Positions 25,251 through 33,396 are shown, counted from the first letter of the stretch. The stretch: 64,000 nt of DNA from JAGNKE01 sp964583335 (GCA_964583335.1 CAZOVG010000005.1:1-64000), one strand, 5' to 3'. Translations and numbers: made by a program. The notes: a model not told the origin generated them from the sequence alone.

Positions 25251-25427
25251 GTCTGCGGCCCTAACAGATAGGACTAATGATCAACGTTACAAATTTGGGG
25301 GCCGGAGCCTGTGACGTTCATCACTCTGGAGGAGGGGACGATGGACTGGCTGCCCGATTTTTTTCGGACAACTCACGGGGTGTCGCGCGCTCTACCTGCG
25401 ACGGCAGCCGGGGCGGCGCTTGGTTGA
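25251..25427. other. Intergenic stretch with a possible 28-aa remnant frame
   Basis: Between the SH3 gene and the convergent VOC gene. A frame at 25341-25427 begins MDWLPDFFRTTHGVSRAL after a strong GGAGGAGGGGACG ribosome site and extends upstream in frame to GTG 25311 (VTFITLEEG). It may be a tiny gene or a gene remnant; its stop touches the end of the VOC gene. Confidence 0.3.
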
Positions 25428-25796
25428 TCACGCCATCGAGTGCAGGCCGATCATGTTGCCTTCGGTGTCGTGGACGAGGGCGATAAAGCCGTATTCGCCG
25501 ATGGAGAATTTGGGCTTGAAGATCTTGCCGCCCGCCTTTTCGACGCGTCCGGCCTCATGGCCGCAATCGTCGCACGCGAAATAGACCAGTGTGCCGGCGA
25601 AGCCCGAGGGTGTGCCCTCCATCTTCACCAGTGCGCCGCTGGCGCCGTAATTTTCCTGCGTCATGTTGAACGCCCACATTTCAATATCTTCGGGGCCCAG
25701 CTTTTCGAGCTTAGTTTCAAACACGGTTTCATAGAATTTTTTGGCGCGGTTCATATCCTGAACGTAAATTTCAAACCAGCCGACGGGGTTGCCCAT
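25428..25796 (-). CDS. VOC family (glyoxalase/bleomycin-resistance fold) protein
   Basis: 122-aa single VOC domain. It starts with VGWFEIYVQDMNRAKKFYETVF, the typical first beta-alpha unit of this fold, and ends in FIALVHDTEGNMIGLHS, which carries the second-half metal-site region. The middle segment GTLVYFACDDCGHEAGRVEKAGGKI fits the second module (GTLVYFACDD and VEKAGGKI). Such single-domain proteins are lyases or dioxygenase relatives of unknown substrate. It is separated by 81 bases from the YdeI-like gene on the same strand. Confidence 0.88.
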   Translation of the reverse strand: MGNPVGWFEIYVQDMNRAKKFYETVFETKLEKLGPEDIEMWAFNMTQENYGASGALVKMEGTPSGFAGTLVYFACDDCGHEAGRVEKAGGKIFKPKFSIGEYGFIALVHDTEGNMIGLHSMA

Positions 25797-25877
25797 GGAG
25801 GAATTCCTTATTTTTGATTCTGATACGGCCAGAGGTTAACAGAAAACTGAGGTGGCGGGATTCACTTTTTTGATTTT

Positions 25878-26129
25878 TCAGCGGTGGGGGCAGCCGGGCC
25901 AGCAGCAGGGGCGGCGTTTGCCCTCGCGCAGGTTTTCGCAGCCCCATTCGACGCGGCGGGCGCGGGTTTCGGCTTTTTTTGCGGATTCTATCCAGCAGAT
26001 ATATTCGTTGCGGGCGAGGGGGGTGATGTCGCGCCATGTCGCCAGCGCCTGCGGGTCGGCGGACAGCGCCTTTTTCAGGTCCGGGGGTAGATCATGGACC
26101 ACGCCGCCGGGGATTTTCTGGCCGCTCAT
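25878..26129 (-). CDS. YdeI/OmpD-associated family protein
   Basis: 83 aa with the short C-terminal module of the YdeI/OmpD-associated family: DLPPDLKKALSADPQALATW, then LARNEYICWIESAKKAETRARRVE with closing LREGKRRP. I use ATG 26129, which follows GGGAGG at the right spacing, rather than an in-frame start 60 bases upstream. A CCWPGC tail follows. Members have been linked to antimicrobial-peptide tolerance, but the biochemical role is unknown. Confidence 0.8.
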   Translation of the reverse strand: MSGQKIPGGVVHDLPPDLKKALSADPQALATWRDITPLARNEYICWIESAKKAETRARRVEWGCENLREGKRRPCCWPGCPHR

Positions 26130-26244
26130 ATGTTTTCCTCCCAAGTTAAAATATAAGGCCTGTCGGCGGGCTGAAAAAAGAAAAAACATGCGTTTAGCCG
26201 CCCTCCTGTGTTTTGATAGAGGCCTGTCAGGATGAGGCCCCGAT

Positions 26245-26703
26245 ATGCGCTGTTTGACCGTATTGCCGTGTTTTGTGTTTCTGTTCGGCTCGTTGCTGTT
26301 TTGGTCCGGCGCGCCCGTTTTCGCGCAGGGAAATGGCTCTTTCGCCGCTTTGCAGAAAAAGGCGCAGGCCGGCTCGGCGGAGGCACAATATAATCTCGGC
26401 GTGATCTATGAGGGCGCACAGGGAGGCAGAAGGGATTATGGACTGGCGATCCGGTGGTATCGGAGGGCGGCCATGCAGGGCCTCGGGCAGGCGCAATATA
26501 ATCTCGGTGTGATGTATGCCAAGGGCAAGGGCGTATCCAGGAATTATGTCGAGGCATACAAATGGCTGGCTCTGGCCGCGCGGACGGGCACCGTGCCGAA
26601 TGCGGGGCTGCTGGGGGAGAAAATTGCCAAAAAGCTCACGATTGAAGAGGAACTCGAGGCGGCACGCTGGATCAGGGCGTGGAGGCCGGTTTTGGAGCGT
26701 TGA
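26245..26703 (+). CDS. Secreted Sel1-like repeat protein
   Basis: 152 aa. A signal peptide (LTVLPCFVFLFGSLLFWSG, cleavage near VFAQG) is followed by Sel1/TPR-like repeats: two clear units, AGSAEAQYNLGVIYEGAQG and QGLGQAQYNLGVMYAKGKG, and a third degenerate one, EAYKWLALAARTG. Sel1 repeats mediate protein contacts in the periplasm, often in envelope stress or host interaction. GAGG precedes the ATG. It is divergent from the YdeI-like gene. Confidence 0.88.
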   Translation: MRCLTVLPCFVFLFGSLLFWSGAPVFAQGNGSFAALQKKAQAGSAEAQYNLGVIYEGAQGGRRDYGLAIRWYRRAAMQGLGQAQYNLGVMYAKGKGVSRNYVEAYKWLALAARTGTVPNAGLLGEKIAKKLTIEEELEAARWIRAWRPVLER

Positions 26704-26783
26704 GAAAGGTTGTTTATCAATTCTAATCTGTGTAGCTCAACTCTCGGCGCAGATCGTGATCTATGCCACCGGGAGGCTAATCA

Positions 26784-27422
26784 TTAATCAAAATCCTTTA
26801 AAGCTTCATTTGTAAATGTTAGTCCTGTAAGCGTAACTCTGGTTGTATTGTGCTTTTCTGCTATTGGGCGAAAAGAGCTTTCCAATCCCCACCAATCAGA
26901 GATGGCAAACTTGTTGTTTCCTAACATAAAGTAATGTCCAGTATTAGTGTTAATATCTTTGTTTGCTTCACAAAAAACGCAGATGCTTAGCAAGCCCCAA
27001 ATTAAAGTTTCGGGGATGTTTAAATTATCTTCGGAAATATGGTAGCTCAGTGAAAGGTCTTTATTACGCGGCAAAAGTTTATATCGAGTTGCAATCTCTT
27101 TTCCGTGAGCTTGTTCACATCTAAATATGTAATATATAACTGCTGCCATATCTAACTTATTAATTTTGTTCCCTTTTTCATCTATTAGTCTGATGTTATC
27201 CCAATACGTCTGGTCGAAATTTATTCCAGTACCTGTCATTGGTTCTAAAATCCAGTAGTAGTTTCTAATGAATTGTATGTAGTTATATCTGGAGGATTTT
27301 TTTGCTCTATGGTGCTTTTGTGATGTCCCATCCAAAGCAATACATGCGTGAAGCAGAGCATGCTCTTGTTCGCCTCTGTCGAATGCTTCAATTCCGGCAA
27401 AAATGTGATCTTCTATTTTCAC
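26784..27422 (-). CDS. AT-rich hypothetical protein near tRNA-Ser
   Basis: 212 aa, not recognised. It appears cytoplasmic and largely helical (DHIFAGIEAFDRGEQEHALL, AAVIYYIFRCEQAHGKEIA), a pattern seen in some orphan proteins of defence or prophage regions. It starts at GTG 27422 with a weak ribosome site. Base use is strikingly A+T-rich against its surroundings, and it lies about 140 bases from the 3' end of a tRNA gene, a common insertion point. This suggests cargo of a former mobile element. Confidence 0.65.
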   Translation of the reverse strand: MKIEDHIFAGIEAFDRGEQEHALLHACIALDGTSQKHHRAKKSSRYNYIQFIRNYYWILEPMTGTGINFDQTYWDNIRLIDEKGNKINKLDMAAVIYYIFRCEQAHGKEIATRYKLLPRNKDLSLSYHISEDNLNIPETLIWGLLSICVFCEANKDINTNTGHYFMLGNNKFAISDWWGLESSFRPIAEKHNTTRVTLTGLTFTNEALKDFD

Positions 27423-27494
27423 TTTTTGTGCATTTCTTTTTTATTTTATGCGCGCCTCGCGTTTTGAATTGCTGGCCGTCGAACCTCCTTCTCC

Positions 27495-27505
27495 GGTTCG
27501 AATCC
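27495..27505 (+). other. tRNA T-loop-like fragment
   Basis: The sequence GGTTCGAATCC here is the canonical T-arm core, on the plus strand and followed by ACTCAACAAT. The flanking bases do not form a proper T-stem or acceptor, so this is at most a tRNA 3'-end remnant. It lies about 60 bases from the genuine tRNA-Ser, between it and the A+T-rich orphan gene. Confidence 0.35.
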
Positions 27506-27517
27506 ACTCAACAATAT

Positions 27518-27558
27518 TTCTATAAAAAAACGGGCAAGAGGCCCGTCTTTTTATAGAA
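27518..27558 (-). terminator. Terminator downstream of tRNA-Ser
   Basis: A long stem, TTCTATAAAAA..ACGGGC on one side and GCCCGTCTTTTTATAGAA on the other, with loop AAGAG. Read on the minus strand it directly follows the tRNA 3' end and has a T-run after the G+C stem, as expected of an intrinsic terminator. Confidence 0.8.
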
Positions 27559-27559
27559 A

Positions 27560-27651
27560 TGGCGGTGACGAGAGGATTCGAACCTCCGATACAGTGTTAC
27601 CCGTATAACGGTTTAGCAAACCGTCGCCTTCAGCCGCTCGGCCACGTCACC
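27560..27651 (-). tRNA. tRNA-Ser (anticodon GCT)
   Basis: A class II tRNA on the minus strand. The acceptor stem GGTGACG pairs with CGTCACC, the discriminator is G, and CCA is encoded at 27560-27562. The anticodon arm CGGTTTGCTAAACCG presents GCT, reading AGC/AGU. The long variable arm (TTATACGGGTAACACTGTA) confirms serine, and the T-arm is GGAGGTTCGAATCCTC. A copy of its 5' end is repeated about 83 bases upstream of the gene. Confidence 0.97.
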
Positions 27652-27748
27652 AGCTCAATAGTCTTCCTTAGCGTGTGACGCCCCTTTCGGTTTTGTCTGC
27701 TTTCGCAGACGGGCAGCCGCTCGGCCACGTCACCAGCTCAATAGTCTT
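27631..27748. repeat. Direct repeat of the tRNA-Ser 5' end
   Basis: A 35-bp sequence beginning CAGCCGCTCGGCCACGTCAC and ending in CTCAATAGTCTT occurs at 27631-27665 (5' part of tRNA-Ser plus 14 bases upstream) and again, identical, at 27714-27748. Between them is a small hairpin GTCTGC-TTTC-GCAGAC (27695-27710). Directly after the second copy TACCAGTATAAAAC is repeated in tandem (27748-27761 and 27764-27777). This looks like a recombination or replication-slippage scar beside the tRNA. Confidence 0.85.
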
Positions 27749-27896
27749 ACCAGTATAAAACTTTACCAGTATAAAACCCTTCGTTTCCGGGGCCGGAGGG
27801 GCCCTTAGAAAACGCAAGACCCATGAAATACGTCATCCCGCCGTGTTTGTAAAGCGCCGGGGCGGACTTTCCGGGTTTTTTCAGGCTAAGGCCCTG

Positions 27897-28121
27897 TCAG
27901 TCCAGATAATTTTCGTCCTTCATCTTTTTCTTTTCGGACATATCGCCCCGGGCCACGACGATAAAGCCGCAGACGACGGCCACGATGATGGCCGTAATGA
28001 TGATCTTGAAGTACATATCCCATGAGACGACCGGGCCCCAGATCTGGGCGATCGTCAGGATTCCGCAGAAGACCACCACGGCGGTGATGCAGATCAGCAG
28101 CTTGTTATGCAGGTTGGACAT
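27897..28121 (-). CDS. Small two-helix membrane protein
   Basis: 74 aa with two hydrophobic segments, LLICITAVVVFCGILTIAQ and MYFKIIITAIIVAVVCGFIVV, and a charged cytoplasmic tail DMSEKKKMKDENYLD. Not recognised. Its start overlaps the end of the DUF4177-like gene by 17 bases, so it is the last gene of the gat transcript. Confidence 0.7.
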   Translation of the reverse strand: MSNLHNKLLICITAVVVFCGILTIAQIWGPVVSWDMYFKIIITAIIVAVVCGFIVVARGDMSEKKKMKDENYLD

Positions 28122-28419
28122 CGGCGGCCCCTTGCTGTCTTTGGCGCTCCATCACGACCAGAAACGCCTCGCGCGAGAAGAAAAGCAGGAGGCGGCGGGA
28201 TTCGCGCTGCATCGTCACGACCTTCCAGCCCTGCGCGGCGTTCTTGTTAAGAAATTCGGAGAATTTGAGCGGATTAACCTTGGACCCCGCCAGAAAGATG
28301 GAGCCGAGCGCGCCCTCGCGGTAGAGCACGACCTTGTATTCGTATTTCGGGTTCGCGTTTGCGGGCGCCGGGACGGGGGCGGTAACGGCGACGGGTGCGG
28401 GGAGGGTTGCTTCGGCCAT
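28105..28419 (-). CDS. DUF4177-like domain protein
   Basis: 104 aa. An Ala/Pro-rich N-terminus (about 25 residues) precedes a small domain reading KYEYKVVLYREGALG, then FSEFLNKNAAQGWKVVTMQ, which is the DUF4177 pattern (YEYKVV ... L N .. G .. GWe.V). The end, RRLLLFFSREAFLVVMERQ, is also typical. Function unknown. It starts six bases after the gatB stop and overlaps the next membrane gene. Confidence 0.75.
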   Translation of the reverse strand: MAEATLPAPVAVTAPVPAPANANPKYEYKVVLYREGALGSIFLAGSKVNPLKFSEFLNKNAAQGWKVVTMQRESRRLLLFFSREAFLVVMERQRQQGAADVQPA

Positions 28420-28425
28420 GGGTCT

Positions 28426-29880
28426 CTATCCGTCCAGTTTCTTTTTTAGAAGGTCGTTGACCGCGCCGGGGTTGGCCTTGCCTTGAGTCTTTTTCATCAC
28501 CTGGCCCACGAAGAAGCCGAAGAGTTTATCTTTGCCGCCGCGATAGGCCGCCACGTTGTCGGGGTTTTCGGCGATGACCTCATTGATTACGGTTTCGATG
28601 AAGCCGGTGTCGGTGACCTGTTTAAGGCCCTTTTCCTCGACGATGGCGGCGGGGGCCTTGCCGGTGGCGAACATCTCGGCGAAGACATCCTTGGCGATTT
28701 TCCCGGAAATCGTGTCGTCGGAAATCAGCTCGATCAGGCCGCCGAGATGGGCGGCGGAGACGGGCGAGTCCGCGATGGATTTGCCGTTTTTATTCAGGAT
28801 GCCCAGAAGCTCGTTGATCACCCAGTTGGCGGCGAGTTTGGCGTCGCGGCCCTTGGCCACGGTTTCAAAGTAATCGGCGCGTTCGCGTTCGGCGATCAGG
28901 ACGCCCGCGTCGTAGGCGCTGAGGCCGTAGGTTTCGATGAAGCGATGTTTTTTCTGATCCGGCAGTTCGGGCAGAGTCTTTTTGATGTCGTCGATCCAGC
29001 CCTGTTCCAGATTGAGGGGCAGGAGGTCGGGGTCGGGGAAGTAGCGGTAGTCGTGTGCCTCTTCCTTGGAGCGCATGGAGCGGGTTTCCATTTTCGCGGG
29101 GTCCCAGAGGCGGGTTTCCTGATCGATCGAGCCGCCGTCTTCGAGGATTTCAACCTGACGCACGGCTTCGAATTCGATGGCCTGCTGTACGGCCTTGAGG
29201 GAGTTGACGTTCTTGACCTCGCAGCGCGTTCCGTAGGGGTTGCCGGGCTTGCGCACGGAGATGTTCACGTCGGCGCGCATGGAGCCTTCCTCCATGTTGC
29301 CGTCGCACGTGCCGAGGTAGCGCAGGATCATGCGGATTTTGGAGAGGTAGGCGGTGGCCTCCTCCGGCCCGCGTATGTCGGGGTCGGAGACGATTTCCAT
29401 CAACGCGCAGCCGGAGCGGTTCAAATCGACGTAGGATTTTTTCGGGTGCAGGTCGTGCACGGATTTTCCGGCGTCCTGCTCCAGATGGAGGCGGGTGATG
29501 CCGATTTCCTTGGTCTGGCCGCCCGCGAGGTCGATCTCGATCTTGCCCTGTCCGACGATGGGCTTTTCGTATTGGGAGATCTGATAGCCTTGCGGCAGGT
29601 CGGGGTAGAAATAGTTTTTACGGGCGAAGATCGAGTTTTTGTTGATCTGGGCGTTCAGGCCCAGACCTGTGCGGACCGCCTGTTCCACGCATTTTTCGTT
29701 CAGAACGGGCAGCATGCCGGGCATGGCGGCGTCAACGAAAGAGACGTGCGTGTTGGGTTCGCCCCCGAAGGCGGCGGACGCGCCGGAGAACAGCTTTGAT
29801 TCGGAAATGATCTGCGCATGGATTTCCATGCCGATTACAATTTCCCATTCCCCGGTTTTTCCCTGGATCGTCTGCGCCAT
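28426..29880 (-). CDS. gatB: Aspartyl/glutamyl-tRNA(Asn/Gln) amidotransferase subunit B
   Basis: 484-aa GatB, the kinase/transamidase subunit of the heterotrimer that converts Glu-tRNA(Gln) and Asp-tRNA(Asn) to their amides. Landmarks are EIVIGMEIHAQI and GANPNTHVS-like FGGEPNTHVSFVD near the N-terminus, KNYFYPDLPQGYQISQYEKP, DLNRSGCALMEIVSDPD, the RCEVKNVNSLK motif and EEAHDYRYFPDPDLLPL. The YqeY-like C-terminal domain ends in KANPGAVNDLLKKKL. Length is normal. It is third in the gatC-gatA-gatB order, separated from gatA by a secreted-protein gene. Confidence 0.97.
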   Translation of the reverse strand: MAQTIQGKTGEWEIVIGMEIHAQIISESKLFSGASAAFGGEPNTHVSFVDAAMPGMLPVLNEKCVEQAVRTGLGLNAQINKNSIFARKNYFYPDLPQGYQISQYEKPIVGQGKIEIDLAGGQTKEIGITRLHLEQDAGKSVHDLHPKKSYVDLNRSGCALMEIVSDPDIRGPEEATAYLSKIRMILRYLGTCDGNMEEGSMRADVNISVRKPGNPYGTRCEVKNVNSLKAVQQAIEFEAVRQVEILEDGGSIDQETRLWDPAKMETRSMRSKEEAHDYRYFPDPDLLPLNLEQGWIDDIKKTLPELPDQKKHRFIETYGLSAYDAGVLIAERERADYFETVAKGRDAKLAANWVINELLGILNKNGKSIADSPVSAAHLGGLIELISDDTISGKIAKDVFAEMFATGKAPAAIVEEKGLKQVTDTGFIETVINEVIAENPDNVAAYRGGKDKLFGFFVGQVMKKTQGKANPGAVNDLLKKKLDG

Positions 29881-29917
29881 TTCTGAGCTACCTGTTGCCT
29901 TGTATGTGTTGTCGTTC

Positions 29918-30598
29918 TTATTTGTTCTTCGCGTCTTCGTAGATCATTTTCGTGTAGCAGTGTTCTTTGCTCAGATTATAAAGCTGGTCATAATCGGGGC
30001 TGCGCAGATAGAAGCTCAGAGGATTGGTTGAGAGCGGCTCCTGCGTTGCGGCCTTGATGATGATATTCGGCAAGTCGCGGCGCGTGCGGCGGGCCACGAG
30101 ATCCCGCACACAGCGGCACATCGAGCTTTTGCCCAATATAACTTCGCGGAAGTGCGGATCTTTCATGCAGATGCCATAGGTGTAGGTGAGCGCGGCATCG
30201 CGCATACAGTTTGCGTCCGCATTCATGCGCATTTTATCGCGGGCGGCCTTGCCCTCTCTGGTATCGTCTTCCAGAGCGGCCATCTCTTTGGGGGTCATGG
30301 TTTCTTCCATCTTCGCGGCCTTGCAGGCGCAGTAATTTTTCTGGGTTTTTTCGGCTACGAAGAAATCGGGAGATGTCGTACATTTCTCGTAAAATTCGTA
30401 CGCCATTTCCTTGCCGTTTTTAGGGCGATTGTCTTTGTTCTTGGTCGGATCGCTCTCGAAAATGTCCTTGAGGTTTGTCTCACTCTCCTCCGCTATCGGA
30501 GCGTCCTGAGCCAGAGACACGGACGGGAGGGCCAGCGCAATCATACATGCGAGCGCGGCGAAGGCCAGGGCAACGGTTTTAAGGGAATGTTTTTTCAC
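29918..30598 (-). CDS. Secreted eight-cysteine protein of unknown function (gat operon copy)
   Basis: 226 aa with a signal peptide (VALAFAALACMIALALPSVSLA, cleavage before QDAP). The mature protein carries the cysteine layout C-x16-CxC-x38-C-x12-C-x16-CxC-x(n)-C, with CxC pairs in YCACK and MCRCV. The protein at 53208-53798 has the same order and an identical x12 gap, so the two are probably paralogues. Eight cysteines suggest disulfides in the periplasm, or possibly metal binding. It lies between gatA and gatB with gaps of 20 and 37 bases, in the same transcript but with no evident link to tRNA amidation. Confidence 0.8.
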   Translation of the reverse strand: MKKHSLKTVALAFAALACMIALALPSVSLAQDAPIAEESETNLKDIFESDPTKNKDNRPKNGKEMAYEFYEKCTTSPDFFVAEKTQKNYCACKAAKMEETMTPKEMAALEDDTREGKAARDKMRMNADANCMRDAALTYTYGICMKDPHFREVILGKSSMCRCVRDLVARRTRRDLPNIIIKAATQEPLSTNPLSFYLRSPDYDQLYNLSKEHCYTKMIYEDAKNK

Positions 30599-30618
30599 GG
30601 CTTTTCCTCCTTTGCGGA

Positions 30619-32085
30619 TCAGGCGGGGCGATGCGTGAATTGTGCCAGACTTTCTATAACCCCGGCAACTTTAAAAACAGTTTCCTCGTCCCACGGGCGG
30701 CCAATAATCTGGAGGCCCAGCGGGAGGCCGTCGGCATCCAGCCCCGCGGGGACGGACATGCCCGGCAGCCCGGCCAGAGAGGCGGGGACGGTGAAAACGT
30801 CGTTCAGGTACATTTTGATCGGGTCATCGTCGTTCTCGCCGATGGCGAACGGGCCGGAGGGGGCCGTGGGGGTCAGGAGAACGTCGCATTTTTCGAAAGC
30901 GTTCATAAAGTCATTCACGATCAGGCGGCGGACCTTCTGGGCCTTGATGTAGTAGGCATCGTAATATCCCGCAGATAGTACGTATGTTCCGATCATGATC
31001 CTGCGCTTGACCTCGTCGCCGAAGCCCTCGGCGCGGGTCTTTTCATAGGTTTCGCGGAGGTTTTCGGAGGGGATGCGCAGGCCGTAGCGCACGCCGTCGT
31101 ACCGGGCGAGGTTGGAAGAGGCCTCGGCGGGCGCGATGACATAGTAGGTCGCCAGCGCGTATTTGGTGTGGGGCAGGGAGACTTCGACGGTTTTCGCGCC
31201 GGAGGCGTGGATCCAGTCGATGCCCTGCTGCCAGAGTTTTTCGATCTCGGCGGGCATGCCGTCCACGCGGTATTCTTTCGGGATGCCCACGGTTTTGCCG
31301 CGAATATCGCCGGTCAGGGCCTTAACGAAGTCGGGCACGTCCTTTTTCGCGGAGGTGCTGTCCTTCGGGTCGTGGCCGGACATGGAGCGGAGTATGATTG
31401 CGTTATCTTCCACCGTGCGGGCGAAGGTTCCGGCCTGATCGAGGGAGGAGGCGAACGCGACGATGCCCCAGCGGGAGCAGCGGCCATAGGTCGGTTTGAT
31501 TCCGGAAATGCCGCAGAAGGCGGCGGGCTGGCGGATCGAGCCGCCGGTGTCGGTTCCGGTCGCGCCCATCACCATGCCGGCGGAGACGGCCGCAGCGGAG
31601 CCGCCCGACGAGCCGCCGGGGACGAGTTGCGCGCCCGGTTTGTTTTTATTCTTCCACGGGCTGATGACGTTGCCGAAGTAGCTGGTCGTGTTCGAGGAGC
31701 CCATGGCGAATTCGTCGAGGTTCATCTTGCCAAGCATCACGGCGCCGTCATCGAAGAGCTTTTGCGTGACGGTGGATTCGTATTGGGGGATGAAGCCCTC
31801 AAGGATGTGGCTGGCCGCCGTGGTTTGGACGCCCTTGGTGCAGAACAGGTCCTTGATGCCCAGCGGGATGCCCTCCAGCGCGCCCACGGTGCCGGAGGCG
31901 CGGCGTTTGTCGGATTCCTGCGCCTGTTTTTTCGCCAGATCGGGGGTTTCCACGATGAAGGCGTTGAGGGCGCGGTGTTTGTCCATCTGATCGAGATGCG
32001 CCTGCGTGAGTTCGACGGCGGTGAAGTCTCCCTTTTCCAGACCTTTGAGCGCGGCGGCGATCGTGAGAGATGTCAAATCCGTCAT
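30619..32085 (-). CDS. gatA: Aspartyl/glutamyl-tRNA(Asn/Gln) amidotransferase subunit A
   Basis: 488-aa amidase that releases ammonia from glutamine for GatB. The Ser-cisSer-Lys centre is visible: lysine in GIKDLFCTKG, cis-serine in PGGSSGGSAAAV, and nucleophile serine in TDTGGSIRQPAAFCG. The end contains SLAGLPGMSVPAGL. The start overlaps the stop of the small membrane-protein gene (ATGA), which separates it from gatC. Having a full gatCAB suggests that this organism makes Gln-tRNA and/or Asn-tRNA by the indirect route. Confidence 0.97.
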   Translation of the reverse strand: MTDLTSLTIAAALKGLEKGDFTAVELTQAHLDQMDKHRALNAFIVETPDLAKKQAQESDKRRASGTVGALEGIPLGIKDLFCTKGVQTTAASHILEGFIPQYESTVTQKLFDDGAVMLGKMNLDEFAMGSSNTTSYFGNVISPWKNKNKPGAQLVPGGSSGGSAAAVSAGMVMGATGTDTGGSIRQPAAFCGISGIKPTYGRCSRWGIVAFASSLDQAGTFARTVEDNAIILRSMSGHDPKDSTSAKKDVPDFVKALTGDIRGKTVGIPKEYRVDGMPAEIEKLWQQGIDWIHASGAKTVEVSLPHTKYALATYYVIAPAEASSNLARYDGVRYGLRIPSENLRETYEKTRAEGFGDEVKRRIMIGTYVLSAGYYDAYYIKAQKVRRLIVNDFMNAFEKCDVLLTPTAPSGPFAIGENDDDPIKMYLNDVFTVPASLAGLPGMSVPAGLDADGLPLGLQIIGRPWDEETVFKVAGVIESLAQFTHRPA

Positions 32086-32372
32086 AGTCTTTTCCTATCC
32101 TTGAAAATAATAGCTGCCAGCCCGATATCCGCCAGCCCGACGGCGGAGAGCAAAGCGCCGAACGTGCGAATATCCTCTACGCCGTACTTTATCTTGAAAC
32201 CGATATTCACCATGGCAACGTAGGCTTCGGGCGTGAACATGCAGGACAGGCCGACGAGCATCATGCCCGCACCGACGGCAAGAAGGGTCGAGCGCAGCAC
32301 CTTATTCTGATGTTCGCGCATGATCCTGATCTGCTTTTCTTGTTTGTCCGTTTTCATTGCATAGGCGTTCAT
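32082..32372 (-). CDS. Small membrane protein between gatC and gatA
   Basis: 96 aa. A polar start (MKTDKQEKQIRIMREHQNK) precedes two hydrophobic segments, LRSTLLAVGAGMMLVGLSCMF and FGALLSAVGLADIGLAAIIF, with a short KDRKRL tail. Not recognised. ATG 32372 and ATG 32357 are both possible; neither has a strong ribosome site. The TGA stop overlaps the gatA ATG, so it is coupled to gatA, and 25 bases separate it from gatC. Confidence 0.7.
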   Translation of the reverse strand: MNAYAMKTDKQEKQIRIMREHQNKVLRSTLLAVGAGMMLVGLSCMFTPEAYVAMVNIGFKIKYGVEDIRTFGALLSAVGLADIGLAAIIFKDRKRL

Positions 32373-32397
32373 GTTGCTTTTATGGCTCTGGCGCCGC

Positions 32398-32685
32398 TTA
32401 CTCCACAATTTTGGGCACAACGAAATAGCCTTGCGTGGCTTCGGGCGCGTTGGCCAGAACTTTTTCCATATAGCCGCCGTCGTTGACCTCATCCTTACGC
32501 AGAGGCAGGGTGATGTCCACGACGCTTGATAAAGGTTCGACGCTGTCGGTGTTGACCTCGGCCAGCTGCTCGATCCAGTTGATGATTCCGGAAACCTGCG
32601 GCCCCATGCGGTCGAGCTGTTCGTCATTCATGGCGAGGCGGGCCAGGCCCGCGACTTTTTTGACTGTTGTTTTGTCTAGTGACAC
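32398..32685 (-). CDS. gatC: Aspartyl/glutamyl-tRNA(Asn/Gln) amidotransferase subunit C
   Basis: 95-aa GatC, the clasp that holds GatA and GatB together. It reads DKTTVKKVAGLARLAMNDEQL, then IINWIEQLAEVNTDSVEPL, LRKDEV and the conserved end APEATQGYFVVPKIVE (parts APEATQGYFVVP). The start is GTG 32685, preceded by AGGGAGAA; an in-frame start further upstream would add residues foreign to the family. It is the first gene of the gat transcript and is divergent from ruvX. Confidence 0.95.
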   Translation of the reverse strand: MSLDKTTVKKVAGLARLAMNDEQLDRMGPQVSGIINWIEQLAEVNTDSVEPLSSVVDITLPLRKDEVNDGGYMEKVLANAPEATQGYFVVPKIVE

Positions 32686-32815
32686 CGGGTCTTCTCCCTG
32701 AAAGTAAGGTCTTCGCTCCGTGCCGCGGGCCAGACAGATAAAATGCCGCCCGCGCAAGGCTTTAACTCAGTAAACCTTGGACTTCTAGCATTGCCCGGTG
32801 TAGCGTGCAAGAGTT

Positions 32816-33322
32816 ATGACGGTTGGATTGCTTAGGAATATCGCCGACAGTGCGCCGCGGGGTGAGCCGCTTATGGGGCTGGATGTCGGGAAGAAGACGA
32901 TCGGGGTGGCGGTTTGCGATGAGGCGCAGCGGTTGGCCACGCCCGTGATGACCGTTTTCAGAACAAAATTCACCAAGGATTTGAGGGAGATCGAGCGTCT
33001 CGCGGCCGAGTTCGGCATCGCGGGGTTTGTGATCGGCCTGCCGATCAACATGGATGGCAGCGAAGGCGGGCAGGCGCAGTCGGTTCGGGACTTCGCGCTG
33101 GAGCTGGAGCGGCAGATTTCCAAGGATCTTTTTCCGGGCGGCGCGGTCTGGGTGGCCTTGCATGACGAGAGGTTATCCACAGATGCGGTGGATAGTCTTG
33201 TGGATGAAATGGTGGATAAAAAGAACAAGCGCGTGAACTCGAAGCAGGACGGGCTTAAGGACAAGCTGGCGGCTATGATTATTCTGCAAGAGGCGCTCGG
33301 GTTTTTGGAGCGGGGGGGCTGA
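32816..33322 (+). CDS. ruvX: Putative pre-16S rRNA nuclease / Holliday junction resolvase-like RuvX (YqgF)
   Basis: 168-aa RNase H-fold nuclease. The first acidic motif is LMGLDVGKKTIGVAV; then VIGLPINMDGSEG, and the final motif HDERLSTDAV with the aspartate region near KQDGLKDKLAAMIILQ. The family matures the 16S rRNA 5' end in E. coli and resembles Holliday resolvases. The N-terminal 19 residues before the first motif are usual in alphaproteobacteria, so ATG 32816 is kept. It shares a 130-base divergent promoter region with gatC. Confidence 0.93.
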   Translation: MTVGLLRNIADSAPRGEPLMGLDVGKKTIGVAVCDEAQRLATPVMTVFRTKFTKDLREIERLAAEFGIAGFVIGLPINMDGSEGGQAQSVRDFALELERQISKDLFPGGAVWVALHDERLSTDAVDSLVDEMVDKKNKRVNSKQDGLKDKLAAMIILQEALGFLERGG

Positions 33323-33396
33323 TGTCTTTCCGCAATTATCGGCACAAAATCCTTCAATTGCGTGTCTAGATTTGCGTTTAGCAAAGGGGGGGGCGG

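Noticed and set aside
25311..25427. Frame reading into the end of the VOC gene
   Set aside because: A good ribosome site exists, but at 28-38 aa with no relative known I could not tell a gene from a remnant; kept only as an intergenic note.
28483..29799. 438-aa plus-strand frame
   Set aside because: Lies entirely antisense to gatB and has no family features.
31168..32223. 351-aa plus-strand frame
   Set aside because: Antisense to gatA, low-quality composition.
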